Shown piece after piece: positions 56,934-64,000 of a DNA stretch of 64,000 bases. A program made the translations under genes and the position numbers. Each line of letters starts with the position of its first letter. The first letter of the stretch is position 1. The DNA comes from JAOUJD01 sp963841815 (GTDB taxonomy: Bacteria > Pseudomonadota > Gammaproteobacteria > Burkholderiales > Burkholderiaceae_F): NCBI GenBank assembly GCA_963841815.1, contig CAWJEE010000009.1, positions 1 to 64,000 of the forward strand, read 5' to 3'. Under the pieces are notes generated by a model, which saw only the letters and a list, made by a program, of their open reading frames with translations, had not been told where the DNA came from and did not search any database.

Positions 56934-57233
56934 GGCGCCGACGCAGTTCGCCAGAGAACGTCGTGCGGCTCGAAGATCGGGCAAAGAACCATTCCGAAGG
57001 TCTCTTCTACTTTCTCCGGCAAGGCGCAGGCCAAGTGGCCACGCGCTCGCGCGCGACAGCCGCGAGAGTAACGGAAGGCGACACAGGGGGAAATGCAGCG
57101 GGCGGCCTGGTCTTCCGCTGGGTGGCGTCGTCGGGGCTGCCCGCGCCCAAGGGCGGAGCGGACGGTCCATTCGACGATGGTTCCCCAGTCATGCCGCCCC
57201 GCGGATCGGTTGAGTTAAAGTTCAGGGCGGTCC

Positions 57234-57307
57234 GCGGGTGTAGTTCAATGGCAGAACGGCAGCTTCCCAAGCTGCATACGAGGGTTCGATTCCCTTCACC
57301 CGCTCCA
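57234..57307 (+). tRNA. tRNA-Gly (anticodon CCC)
   Basis: A complete cloverleaf is visible. Acceptor stem GCGGGTG pairs with CACCCGC, then discriminator T and an encoded CCA. The D stem is GTTC/GAAC, and the anticodon stem GCAGC/GCTGC encloses loop TTCCCAA, so the anticodon is CCC. The T arm has TTCGATT with a GGG/CCC stem. It reads GGG glycine codons, which are frequent at this GC content. Confidence 0.95.
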
Positions 57308-57489
57308 CCCTTTCCCGGCCGGAACGTGACCTTCCGGCCAGGACTTCAACTGCCGCTCGTCGGGAAAGGACCGGTGGCGGGTCGGATAGGGCCTTTTCCT
57401 GAGTTGCATGTTGCCGTGTAGCTCCTAGAATGAGTCACATGTTCGCGGGATGTGAGGCTGCGGGCATACTCTTAGTTCCTAGCCGAAAA

Positions 57490-58029
57490 ATGGGCCATAC
57501 GCCGAGCCAACCGAACCAGAAGCGCCGAGCCGTCCTGCGGGGATCGCTCGCGGCACCGGTCGTGCTTACAGTGTCATCGCCGGCCGCGGCCGTGAGCAGC
57601 CTTCGGAGGTGCCTGAACAACCAGAACGCTCAGTACGCGGAGCCGTTCATCAACGCAAGTGCAGACACCTGGTTGAGAAAGCCGGTCAAAGTGCACAAGC
57701 TCGAGAAGAGCGAAGGCAACGACAAGGACAAGGACAACAAGGGCTGGGCCAAGGGCGGCGGCCCTGACAAGAAGACCACGGATTGGGTCTACTTCGATGA
57801 AGGGCTGCAGGACTACGTGACAGTCGCCGCGCCGCACCGGCGCCAGGACATCGGGCCCCTGACGAACGGGTGGAAGAAGGTCGCCACCGAGACACGCTGG
57901 GGACTCGTGTGGGTCGACGAGAACTCCGGAACACCGTATTCCAAGCTTCAGATCCAGCGACCCACCGGATATACGGCGTGCACGCATAGCTGCTACACGT
58001 CGTTCAACTCCGGCCGCGGGGCAGGCTGA
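57490..58029 (+). CDS. Putative Tat-exported protein of the HPr-rel-A neighbourhood
   Basis: 179 residues from MGHTPSQPNQKRRAVLRGSL; an in-frame ATG at 57430 would add 20 residues. KRRAVLRGSLAAPVVLTVSS is a twin-arginine-like signal, cleaved near SPAAA-VSS. The mature part has a Lys/Asp-rich low-complexity stretch (EGNDKDKDNKGWAKGGG) and a C-terminal region with two Cys (TACTHSCYTSF). The PqqD-like gene begins 17 bp after the stop on the same strand. I know no function. Its constant place before a peptide chaperone and kinase makes it a candidate client of that system. Confidence 0.7.
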   Translation: MGHTPSQPNQKRRAVLRGSLAAPVVLTVSSPAAAVSSLRRCLNNQNAQYAEPFINASADTWLRKPVKVHKLEKSEGNDKDKDNKGWAKGGGPDKKTTDWVYFDEGLQDYVTVAAPHRRQDIGPLTNGWKKVATETRWGLVWVDENSGTPYSKLQIQRPTGYTACTHSCYTSFNSGRGAG

Positions 58030-58046
58030 GAGCCGCTTCACAGACG

Positions 58047-58356
58047 GTGCCCGATTTCGCTGAACCGCCAGGTGTGCGGTTCGCCGCCATCGATCACTTG
58101 CGAGTGCACGTGTTTGAAGACGAGGCAGTCGTCTTCGACCCGCTGTCCTGGGACGCCCACCTGCTGAATCCCGCAGCCATGGCGGTCCTGGAGTTGCTGC
58201 TGGAGGCGCCGAGGGCCGACGGATGAGATTGCCGCCTTCCTGAGGGAAGCGCTGCAGCCCGAAGAGCAGCCTCAGGCTTCCGCTCACGCGCAGCGACTGA
58301 TCGCCGAGTTGCAGGCGCTCGGACTGGTGCGACCTCAGCGAGCCCACGGCAAGTGA
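58047..58356 (+). CDS. PqqD-like peptide chaperone of HPr-rel-A system, frameshifted
   Basis: About 102 residues from a GTG (VPDFAEPPGVRFAAIDHLRV). HVFEDEAVVFDPLSWDAHLLNPAAMAVLELL is the RRE/PqqD fold: three beta-strands then helices. A one-base shift near 58217 leads to TDEIAAFLREALQPEEQ and the end GLVRPQRAHGK. The stop overlaps the start of the kinase gene (GTGA), so translation is coupled. PqqD-like proteins bind peptide substrates and present them to modifying enzymes. Here the partner would be the HprK-related kinase. Confidence 0.8.
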
Positions 58357-59315
58357 GAATCGCTGACACCTCCGTCGAGTCGCTGCTGCAGCGCCTGTCC
58401 TCCGATGGCCTCGGCATCGACTTCGGCGCTGCGCGGGCGCGCATCCGCACCGCAATGCCCGCTGTCGCCGGGATGATCCGCACCCTGTACGGCGGCTACA
58501 CGACCGAAGACGCCGAGGGAATGTTCGACGTCACCGTCGATCTGCAGCGCGTACGCGGCGTCCGCGGCTTCATCCGCCCGCAATGCGAACTGTTGTGCGA
58601 CGGTGTCCGGGAGATCGAACGCTTCCCGCTCGACACGCCGCTGCCGCTGCTCGAGTGGGGCACCAACTACGCAATCGCGACCCGCCTGTTCTGCTACCTG
58701 CTGCTGCACGCCGGCGTGGTGGAACGCGGCGGCCGCGCGATCGTCATGCCGGCGATGCCGGGCTCCGGCAAGAGCACGCTGACGGCGGCGCTGACGCTGC
58801 GCGGCTTCCGCCTTCTGTCGGACGAGTTCGGAGTCGTACGCCTGGGGGATGCACGCCTGCTGCGGATGCTCCGTCCTCTCGCCCTGAAGAACGAATCGAT
58901 CGACGTGATCGCGCGCTTCGAACCGACCGCGGTCATCGGCCCGCGCTTTCCCAAGACGCACAAGGGCACCGTCGCGCACCTCGCGCCGCAGGCGTCGCAT
59001 GTCGACGCGCGGCACGAAGTCGCCAACCCGGGGCTCGTGGTGTTTCCCCGCTTCGACCCGTCGGCCGGCGTAGAACTCGAACCGGTGAAGAAGACGCGCG
59101 CGTTCGCGCGGCTCGCGGTCAACTCCTTCAACTACCACGCGCTCGGCCCGGACGCATTCGATGCGCTCGGCCAACTGGTGGACAGGAGTTCGTGCTGGCA
59201 ACTTCGCTACGGCGATCTCGACGGCGCGATCAAGGCGATCGGCGATTTGCTCGACGAGACGCTTCGGACCGGTGATGCCGTGCCTGCCGCGCGCGACCAA
59301 CAGGCGGTCGCCTGA
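58353..59315 (+). CDS. HprK-related kinase A (HPr kinase/phosphorylase-like)
   Basis: 320 residues from a GTG overlapping the upstream stop. The P-loop is MPAMPGSGKSTLTAAL at about residues 131-146, and GFRLLSDEFGVVRLGD after it corresponds to the catalytic Asp region. The rest aligns in general with HPr(Ser) kinases, but the HPr-docking N-terminal domain is replaced by an RTLYGGY-type segment. It belongs with TIGR04352-type proteins co-encoded with PqqD-like and nucleotidyltransferase genes in exosortase-carrying bacteria. The target is not known; a peptide or HPr-like protein is possible. Confidence 0.85.
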   Translation: MRIADTSVESLLQRLSSDGLGIDFGAARARIRTAMPAVAGMIRTLYGGYTTEDAEGMFDVTVDLQRVRGVRGFIRPQCELLCDGVREIERFPLDTPLPLLEWGTNYAIATRLFCYLLLHAGVVERGGRAIVMPAMPGSGKSTLTAALTLRGFRLLSDEFGVVRLGDARLLRMLRPLALKNESIDVIARFEPTAVIGPRFPKTHKGTVAHLAPQASHVDARHEVANPGLVVFPRFDPSAGVELEPVKKTRAFARLAVNSFNYHALGPDAFDALGQLVDRSSCWQLRYGDLDGAIKAIGDLLDETLRTGDAVPAARDQQAVA

Positions 59316-59325
59316 GCAACGCTGC

Positions 59326-60472
59326 ATGACCGCCGCCGTCAACACGCCATCGACGCAAGGCCCGCCCGAATCGGTGCGACCGCTGCTCGCGGCGCTTGCG
59401 GATCCAGCCTCCTCGGCCAGCTACGACGAATCGCACTGGGACCGCGTGATTCCGCTCGCGCGCAGCGCGCGCCTGCTGGGCGTGCTCGCGACACCGTGTG
59501 ATCGAGAGCGTCGATCGGTCAGGACTGCCCGAACGCGTCCAGCGTCATCTCGACGCCGGCCTGATCGAGGCGCGGTTCCGGCGCCAGAAGACGCTGTACC
59601 TGCTGCACACGATCACGCCGATCCTCGAGAGCCACCCCGGCCCCTGGGTGCTGCTGAAAGGCGCGGGCTACATCGCGCAGGAACTGCCCTTCTCGCACGG
59701 ACGATTGCCGGCGGACGTCGACCTGATGGTGCCGCGCGCGTCGCTCGACGGCATCGAGCAGGGCCTGCTGAACGCGGGTTGGGAGTTCGAGAAGAACGAG
59801 CCGTACGACCAGCACTACTACCGCGCGTGGTCGCACGAACTGCCGCCGATGATCGCTGCCGGCCAGGCGATGGAACTCGACCTGCATCACGGCATCCTGC
59901 CGCCGGTCGGCCGCATCCGGCCCGACACCGCGCGCCTGTTCGCCGACGCGGTGCCGGTCGCCGGGTCGCGATTCCACGTGCTGTGCCCGCAGGACCAGGT
60001 GCTGCACGCCGTCGTGCACCTGGTGTACGACTCCGATTTCGTCGGCCGGCTGCGCGACCTGCTGGACATCGACGCGTTGTTCCGCCGCCTGCCCCTGTCG
60101 GACCACGCCGCGCGCCAGGCGCTCGTCGAGCGCGCGCGCCTGCACGGAATGGAAAAGCCGCTGCACCTCGCCGCGCGGCTGTGCCACGCCTGGTTCGGGA
60201 CGCCCGGCTGCAATGCGCTCGTCGCCGAAGGCGCCGTGGCGGCGTCCGGGCTCTATGGCCGATCCATCATTGCGATGGCCAACCGGGTGCTCGGGCCCAC
60301 GAACGGTCAGGACGGATCGGACCGGTCCACGCGGACCGTCGCGCTGCTGCTCGAGGCGCGCTCCCATTGGCTGCGCATGCCGCCGTGGCTGCTGGCGTAC
60401 CACACCGCTTCCAAGGGCCTGCGCAGCCTGGCGCGATGGACGACGAAGCGGGACGGCGCGGTCGCTGGCTGA
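59326..60472 (+). CDS. Nucleotidyltransferase-fold protein of HPr-rel-A cluster, frameshifted
   Basis: About 382 residues when joined (break near 59500). MTAAVNTPSTQGPPESVRPLL opens it. The nucleotidyltransferase core is PWVLLKGAGYIAQELP followed by the metal pair GRLPADVDLMVPRASL and later AMELDLHHGILPP, which gives a third acidic position. Helical segments follow. The family transfers a nucleotide, but no substrate is assigned. It begins 11 bp after the kinase stop, so the three-gene unit is certain. It may modify the same client as the kinase. Confidence 0.8.
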
Positions 60473-60563
60473 ATGCCGCACCTGACGCCCGGCTCCGGTC
60501 GATAGCGCCAAGGGCGCCGCCGCGCACAGTGCACGCGCGCCCCGGCGCGTAAAATCCTGAGCC

Positions 60564-60794
60564 ATGTCGCATGCTCCCCTGGCTCTCCCCGCACTGCGCC
60601 TCACCGTCAACGGCGAAGCCATCGAATGCGTCCCCGGCGCGACCGTAGCCAGCCTGCTCGCCACGATGGACACCGCCGGCAAGCGCGTGGCCGTCGAGCG
60701 CAACGGCGAGATCGTCCCGCGTTCGCAGCACGCGACGACGGTGCTCGAGGCCGGGGATCGCCTGGAAATCGTGATCGCAGTCGGAGGCGGTTGA
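60564..60794 (+). CDS. thiS: Sulphur-carrier protein ThiS
   Basis: 76 residues with a ubiquitin-like beta-grasp pattern (LRLTVNGEAIECVPGATVASLL) and a C-terminal Gly-Gly preceded by EIVIAVG, where ThiF activates and sulphur is loaded. It supplies sulphur for the thiazole of thiamine. No TPP riboswitch pattern is visible in the 91 bp upstream. The stop overlaps the next start (TGATG), and thiG follows one gene later. Confidence 0.93.
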   Translation: MSHAPLALPALRLTVNGEAIECVPGATVASLLATMDTAGKRVAVERNGEIVPRSQHATTVLEAGDRLEIVIAVGGG

Positions 60795-61258
60795 TGTCTC
60801 ACACGCACCTGTTCAACGGCGAACTTCAATGGACCGGCCAGCCCGGCGAGGACGAACACGGCAAGCTCAAGCTCGAGCGCGCGTTCGTGCTCCGCTTCGA
60901 GGGCGTGGCGCCGCTCGAGGGCTCGTCGCCGTCGTTCTTCCGCGGCGACGACAGCAAGCACAACCCGGAAACGCTGATGGTCTCGTCGCTGATGGCCTGC
61001 CATCACCTGACCTACCTCTCCGTCTGCGAGCGCGCCGGCGTGCGCGTGCTCGAGTACAGCGACCACGGCACCGGCACGCTCGCGATGAAGGACGGCAAGA
61101 TGCGCATGGTCGAGGTGCGGCTGGCCCCGCAGGTCCGCATCGCCGACGCCGCGAAACTCGACCAGGCGCGCGAGCTGCACGCGAAGGCGCACGCGCACTG
61201 CTTCATGTCCAACTCCGTCAACTTCGAGGTCAAGGTCGAGCCGGCCGTGACCGCATGA
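60794..61258 (+). CDS. OsmC-like hydroperoxide reductase family protein
   Basis: 154 residues from MSHTHLFNGELQWTGQPG, coupled to thiS by TGATG. The core SSLMACHHLTYLSVCERAG holds the two Cys of the OsmC/YhfA fold, and the first half has HNPETLMVS, the normal start of the helix. Members reduce organic hydroperoxides or bind thiols. Placement between thiS and thiG is unusual and the next start overlaps its stop region, so all three are co-translated. Confidence 0.88.
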   Translation: MSHTHLFNGELQWTGQPGEDEHGKLKLERAFVLRFEGVAPLEGSSPSFFRGDDSKHNPETLMVSSLMACHHLTYLSVCERAGVRVLEYSDHGTGTLAMKDGKMRMVEVRLAPQVRIADAAKLDQARELHAKAHAHCFMSNSVNFEVKVEPAVTA

Positions 61259-61259
61259 G

Positions 61260-62059
61260 ATGAACGACACCCTGAGGATCGGCGCGCGCGAGTTCCGCTC
61301 GCGCCTGCTGATCGGCACCGGCAAGTACAAGGACCTCGCGCAGACGAAGGAAGCGGTCGAGGCGAGCGGCGCCGAGATCGTCACCGTCGCGATCCGCCGC
61401 ACCAACATCGGCCAGAACAAGGGCGAGCCCAGCCTGCTCGACGTGCTGCCGCCGTCGAAGTTCACGATGTTGCCCAACAGCGCCGGCTGCTACTCGGCCG
61501 AGGACGCGGTGCGCACGCTGCGCCTGGGACGCGAACTGCTCGACGGCCATCCGCTCACCAAGCTGGAAGTGCTGGGCGATCCGCGACTCGCTCTATCCCG
61601 AACATGCCCGAGACCATCAAGGCCGCCGAGACGCTGGTGAAGGAAGGCTTCGAGGTGATGGTCTACTGCAGCGACGATCCGATCCAGGCGCAGGTGCTGG
61701 AGTCGATCGGCTGCGTGGCGGTGATGCCGCTGGCGTCGCTGATCGGCTCCGGCATGGGCATCCTCAATCCCTGGAACATCCAGCTGATCCTCGAACGGGC
61801 GAAGGTGCCGGTGATCGTCGACGCCGGCGTCGGCACGGCGAGCGACGCGGCGATCGCGATGGAACTCGGCTGCGCCGGCGTGCTGATGAACACCGCGGTG
61901 GCGCAGGCGAAGGATCCGGTGCTGATGGCGAGCGCGATGAAGAAGGCCGTCGAAGCGGGACGCGAGGCGTTCCGCGCCGGCCGGATGCCGAAGAAGCTCT
62001 ACAGCGCCACGCCGAGCTCGCCGACCGCCGGCGTCATCGCGCCGAGCAAGGCGGCCTGA
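61260..62059 (+). CDS. thiG: Thiazole synthase ThiG, frameshifted
   Basis: MNDTLRIGAREFRSRLLIGTGKYK begins about 266 residues. TKLEVLGD holds the Schiff-base Lys. The frame breaks near 61595-61605 (TATCCCGAAC would be TATCCGAAC if one C were absent), then MPETIKAAETLVKEGFEVMVYCSDDP continues correctly to VPVIVDAGVGTASDAAIAMELGCAGVLMNTAVA. ThiG joins deoxyxylulose phosphate, dehydroglycine and sulphur from ThiS into thiazole. The indel is almost certainly a sequence error, since the gene is otherwise perfect. Confidence 0.95.
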
Positions 62060-62075
62060 CCGCCGCCGGGGTCGC

Positions 62076-63503
62076 TCAGGCCACCGGCAGCGCGCTCGCG
62101 CCGATCTTGTTACGGCGCGCGTTGGCGACGAGCGCGAGGATCGCCGTCGACGCCAGCCGCGTGCGCACGCTGTCCGAGCGGCTGGTCAGCACGATCGGCA
62201 CGCGGGTGCCGAGCACGATGCCGGCGCTGTCCGCGCCCGCGAGGTACTGCAACTGCTTCGCGAGCATGTTGCCGGACTCGAGGTCCGGCACCACCAGGAT
62301 GTCCGCACGGCCGGCCACGGGCGAGACGATCTTCTTGGTACGCGCCGCCTCGAGGCTGATCGCATTGTCGAACGCAAGCGGGCCGTCGAGCAGGCCGCCG
62401 GTGATCTGGCCGCGGTCGGCCATCTTGCAGAGCGCCGCCGCGTCCACCGTCGACGGGATCTTCGGGTTCACCGTCTCGACCGCCGACAGGATCGCGACCT
62501 TCGGCTCCTCGATGCCGAGGATGTGCGCGAGTTCGATCGCGTTCTGCACGATGTCGACCTTGTCCTCGAGCGTCGGCTGGATGTTGATCGCCGCGTCGGT
62601 CACCAGCAGCGGCCGCGGATAGGCCGGCACGTCGAGGATGAAGACGTGGCTCACGCGGCGCGAGGTGCGCAGGCCGGTCGACGACGGCACCACGGCGGCA
62701 AGCATCTCGTCGGTGTGCAGGCTGCCCTTCATCAGGGCCTCGACCCGGCCCTGGCGCGCGAGCTGCACCGCGCGCGCGGCGGCTTCGTGGCTGTGCTCGG
62801 TGCTGACGATCGTGATGCCGGTGAGGTCGGCGCCGTGCGCCTCGGCCACCGAACGGATCTTCGCTTCCGGCCCGACCAGGATCGGGACGATCAGGCCGCG
62901 TCGCGCCGCTTCGAGCGCTCCGAGCAGCGAGTCGCGGTCGCACGGATGAACGACGGCGCAGCTCACTGCCGGCAGCCCCTCGCAGCGGCGCAGCAGGCGC
63001 GTGAACGCGTCGTTGCGGCGCAGGACCATCTCCGGCGTGGCGACGTCGGAGTAGCTGATGCGGTGATCGGGCGCCCGCACGGTCACGGTGCCCGCGACGA
63101 TTTCGTCGTCGCCCCGCTTGACTGTGCACGCGAGCACGACGACGTTGTCCGGCCGCTTCTCGAGGACCGTCGCCGTGGCGGTCAGCTCGTCGCCGGCCGT
63201 GATCGCGCCGTTGAAGTTCAGTTGCTGCGAAAGCAGCGTCGTGCCAGGCCCGGGCATCCTGCGGGACAGCAGCCCGGAGATGATCGCCTCGGCGCCGACC
63301 GCCTTCGCCGTGGTTCCCGGCACCAGTCCGTTGCCGTTCGAGGCGAGGTGGAACGCATCGACGTCGCCGCTGACGAGCGCCAGCGCGTCGACCTCGGTCT
63401 GGCTGATCCGCCGCGACACCGTGGCGGTCGAGCCGACCTCCAGCTCGTCATAGGTGATGTTGGTGAAGGATCGCAATCCGGTCTCTCCGTGTCCGCTCTT
63501 CAC
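62076..63503 (-). CDS. MaoC dehydratase / phosphate acetyl-butyryltransferase fusion
   Basis: 475 residues. The N-terminal about 150 form a MaoC hotdog domain with the SGDVDAFHLAS motif (catalytic Asp/His). The C-terminal about 315 form a phosphotransacetylase/phosphotransbutyrylase domain (VVHPCDRDSLLGAL, VEALMKGSLHTDEML, FILDVPAYPRPLLVTDAAINIQP). The pairing may convert hydroxyacyl-CoA or enoyl-CoA to acyl phosphate, but the true reaction is unproved. No acetate/propionate kinase is adjacent. It converges with thiG with only 16 bp between the stops. Confidence 0.92.
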   Translation of the reverse strand: MKSGHGETGLRSFTNITYDELEVGSTATVSRRISQTEVDALALVSGDVDAFHLASNGNGLVPGTTAKAVGAEAIISGLLSRRMPGPGTTLLSQQLNFNGAITAGDELTATATVLEKRPDNVVVLACTVKRGDDEIVAGTVTVRAPDHRISYSDVATPEMVLRRNDAFTRLLRRCEGLPAVSCAVVHPCDRDSLLGALEAARRGLIVPILVGPEAKIRSVAEAHGADLTGITIVSTEHSHEAAARAVQLARQGRVEALMKGSLHTDEMLAAVVPSSTGLRTSRRVSHVFILDVPAYPRPLLVTDAAINIQPTLEDKVDIVQNAIELAHILGIEEPKVAILSAVETVNPKIPSTVDAAALCKMADRGQITGGLLDGPLAFDNAISLEAARTKKIVSPVAGRADILVVPDLESGNMLAKQLQYLAGADSAGIVLGTRVPIVLTSRSDSVRTRLASTAILALVANARRNKIGASALPVA

Positions 63504-63614
63504 TCGTTACCGCTTCACAGATGCGTTTGTGCAACGCACCAATTCTACGCCTCTGGAGTGGGCTGCGAAGGATCGGGCGCCCCCGGTTACCATGCGCCGC
63601 CTCCCTGGCACGCC

Positions 63615-64000
63615 ATGTCCGATCCCGACGTCACCGACCCGCCCCCCGAGCCCGCCGGCCCGCCCTATCGCCACATCCGCAGCTTCGCGATGCGGCGTGG
63701 TCACATCACGCACGGCCAGCGGCGCGCCGTCGAGCAGTGGTTCGCGGTGTTCGGCATTCCGTACGCGCCGCAGCCCCTCGACTTCGGGCAGGCGTTCGGC
63801 CGCCACGCGCCGGTCGTGCTCGAGATCGGCTTCGGCATGGGCGAGACCACCGCGGCGATCGCGCAGTCGCGGCCGGACGTCGACTTCCTCGGCGTCGAGG
63901 TCTTCACCGCCGGCGTCGGCGCGCTGCTGAAGCGCATCGACGAACTCGCGCTGGCGAACGTGCGCATCGTCCACCACGACGCGGTCGAGGTCGTGCGCGA
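63615..64000 (+). CDS. trmB: tRNA (guanine-N7)-methyltransferase, 3' end outside window
   Basis: 128 residues visible from MSDPDVTDPPPEPAGPPYRH; the frame stays open to the edge. RHIRSFAMRRGHITHGQRRAVEQ is the TrmB start, VVLEIGFGMGETT the SAM-binding loop, and DFLGVEVFTAGVGALL the following ribose-binding strand. It methylates G46 of tRNA. The start is the first ATG with a sensible N-terminus. The thiS-thiG-trmB order, here with OsmC and the fusion gene between, is typical of Betaproteobacteria. Confidence 0.94.
   Translation, partial: MSDPDVTDPPPEPAGPPYRHIRSFAMRRGHITHGQRRAVEQWFAVFGIPYAPQPLDFGQAFGRHAPVVLEIGFGMGETTAAIAQSRPDVDFLGVEVFTAGVGALLKRIDELALANVRIVHHDAVEVVR

Noticed and set aside
57234..57307. 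tRNA-Gly as an integration site
   Set aside because: No integrase and no second copy of the tRNA 3' end were seen, and downstream genes have the same composition.
60473..60563. Possible TPP riboswitch before thiS
   Set aside because: The conserved CTGAGA and paired helices are not visible in this 91-bp gap.

Overview
The window is GC-rich (visibly about two-thirds G+C or more), gene-dense bacterial chromosome with no rRNA, no CRISPR array and no recognisable insertion sequence. Gene content points to a betaproteobacterium, probably Burkholderiales-like. The clues are the thiS/thiG/trmB neighbourhood, a PEP-CTERM protein together with an HPr-kinase-related (HPr-rel-A type) cluster, several multihaem c-type cytochromes, a bidomain chromate transporter pair and a small Lys/Gln-rich conserved protein. 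About twenty genes are split by one or more frameshifts, including housekeeping genes such as thiG and kup. The breaks are spread evenly and the protein resumes correctly in another frame, so most look like uncorrected indels in the assembly rather than real decay. I therefore give joined coordinates for these genes.

Layout. 1-9 kb: C-terminally cut MprF-like flippase, an aminotransferase remnant, an RND efflux pump with its adaptor, and an HpaB-family flavoprotein. 9-16 kb: HIT and GNAT proteins, a tetrahaem cytochrome with a membrane c-type haem protein, and small soluble enzymes (DinB, cupin, DHFR-like). 16-29 kb: gamma-glutamyltransferase, an ECF sigma factor with a Ser/Thr kinase, hemG with a b561-type cytochrome, a DEAD-box helicase, UspA and MFS. 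29-36 kb: two copies of a small exported-peptide gene flanking a cytochrome pair and a glycine-zipper lipoprotein pair, then MtfA and the RIC iron-sulphur repair protein. 36-47.7 kb: transporters, ArfB, RsgA, ChrA, HPF, FKBP, HtrA, a third small-peptide gene, an OmpA lipoprotein, ArsN2 and Kup. 47.7-57 kb: a run of cyclic-nucleotide-related genes (patatin with a cNMP-binding domain, SulP-STAS-cNMP transporter, CpdA-like phosphodiesterase, class III cyclase-STAND-TPR protein) interrupted by a PEP-CTERM gene. 57-64 kb: tRNA-Gly, a putative Tat-exported protein with a PqqD-like protein, HprK-related kinase and nucleotidyltransferase, then thiS-osmC-thiG, a MaoC-Pta fusion and trmB.

The most interesting signals are these. 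(1) Three unlinked small exported-peptide genes share an upstream architecture that is exact to the base in spacing: a 21-bp-period direct repeat of GCAGTTCAC type, then a CCTA(G/C)AGT box exactly 61 bp downstream of the first repeat. This looks like a LytTR-type regulon. (2) The HPr-rel-A cluster is preceded by a Tat-signal protein that may be its client. (3) A four-gene cyclic-nucleotide neighbourhood. (4) A 57-codon gene that apparently starts with CTG.
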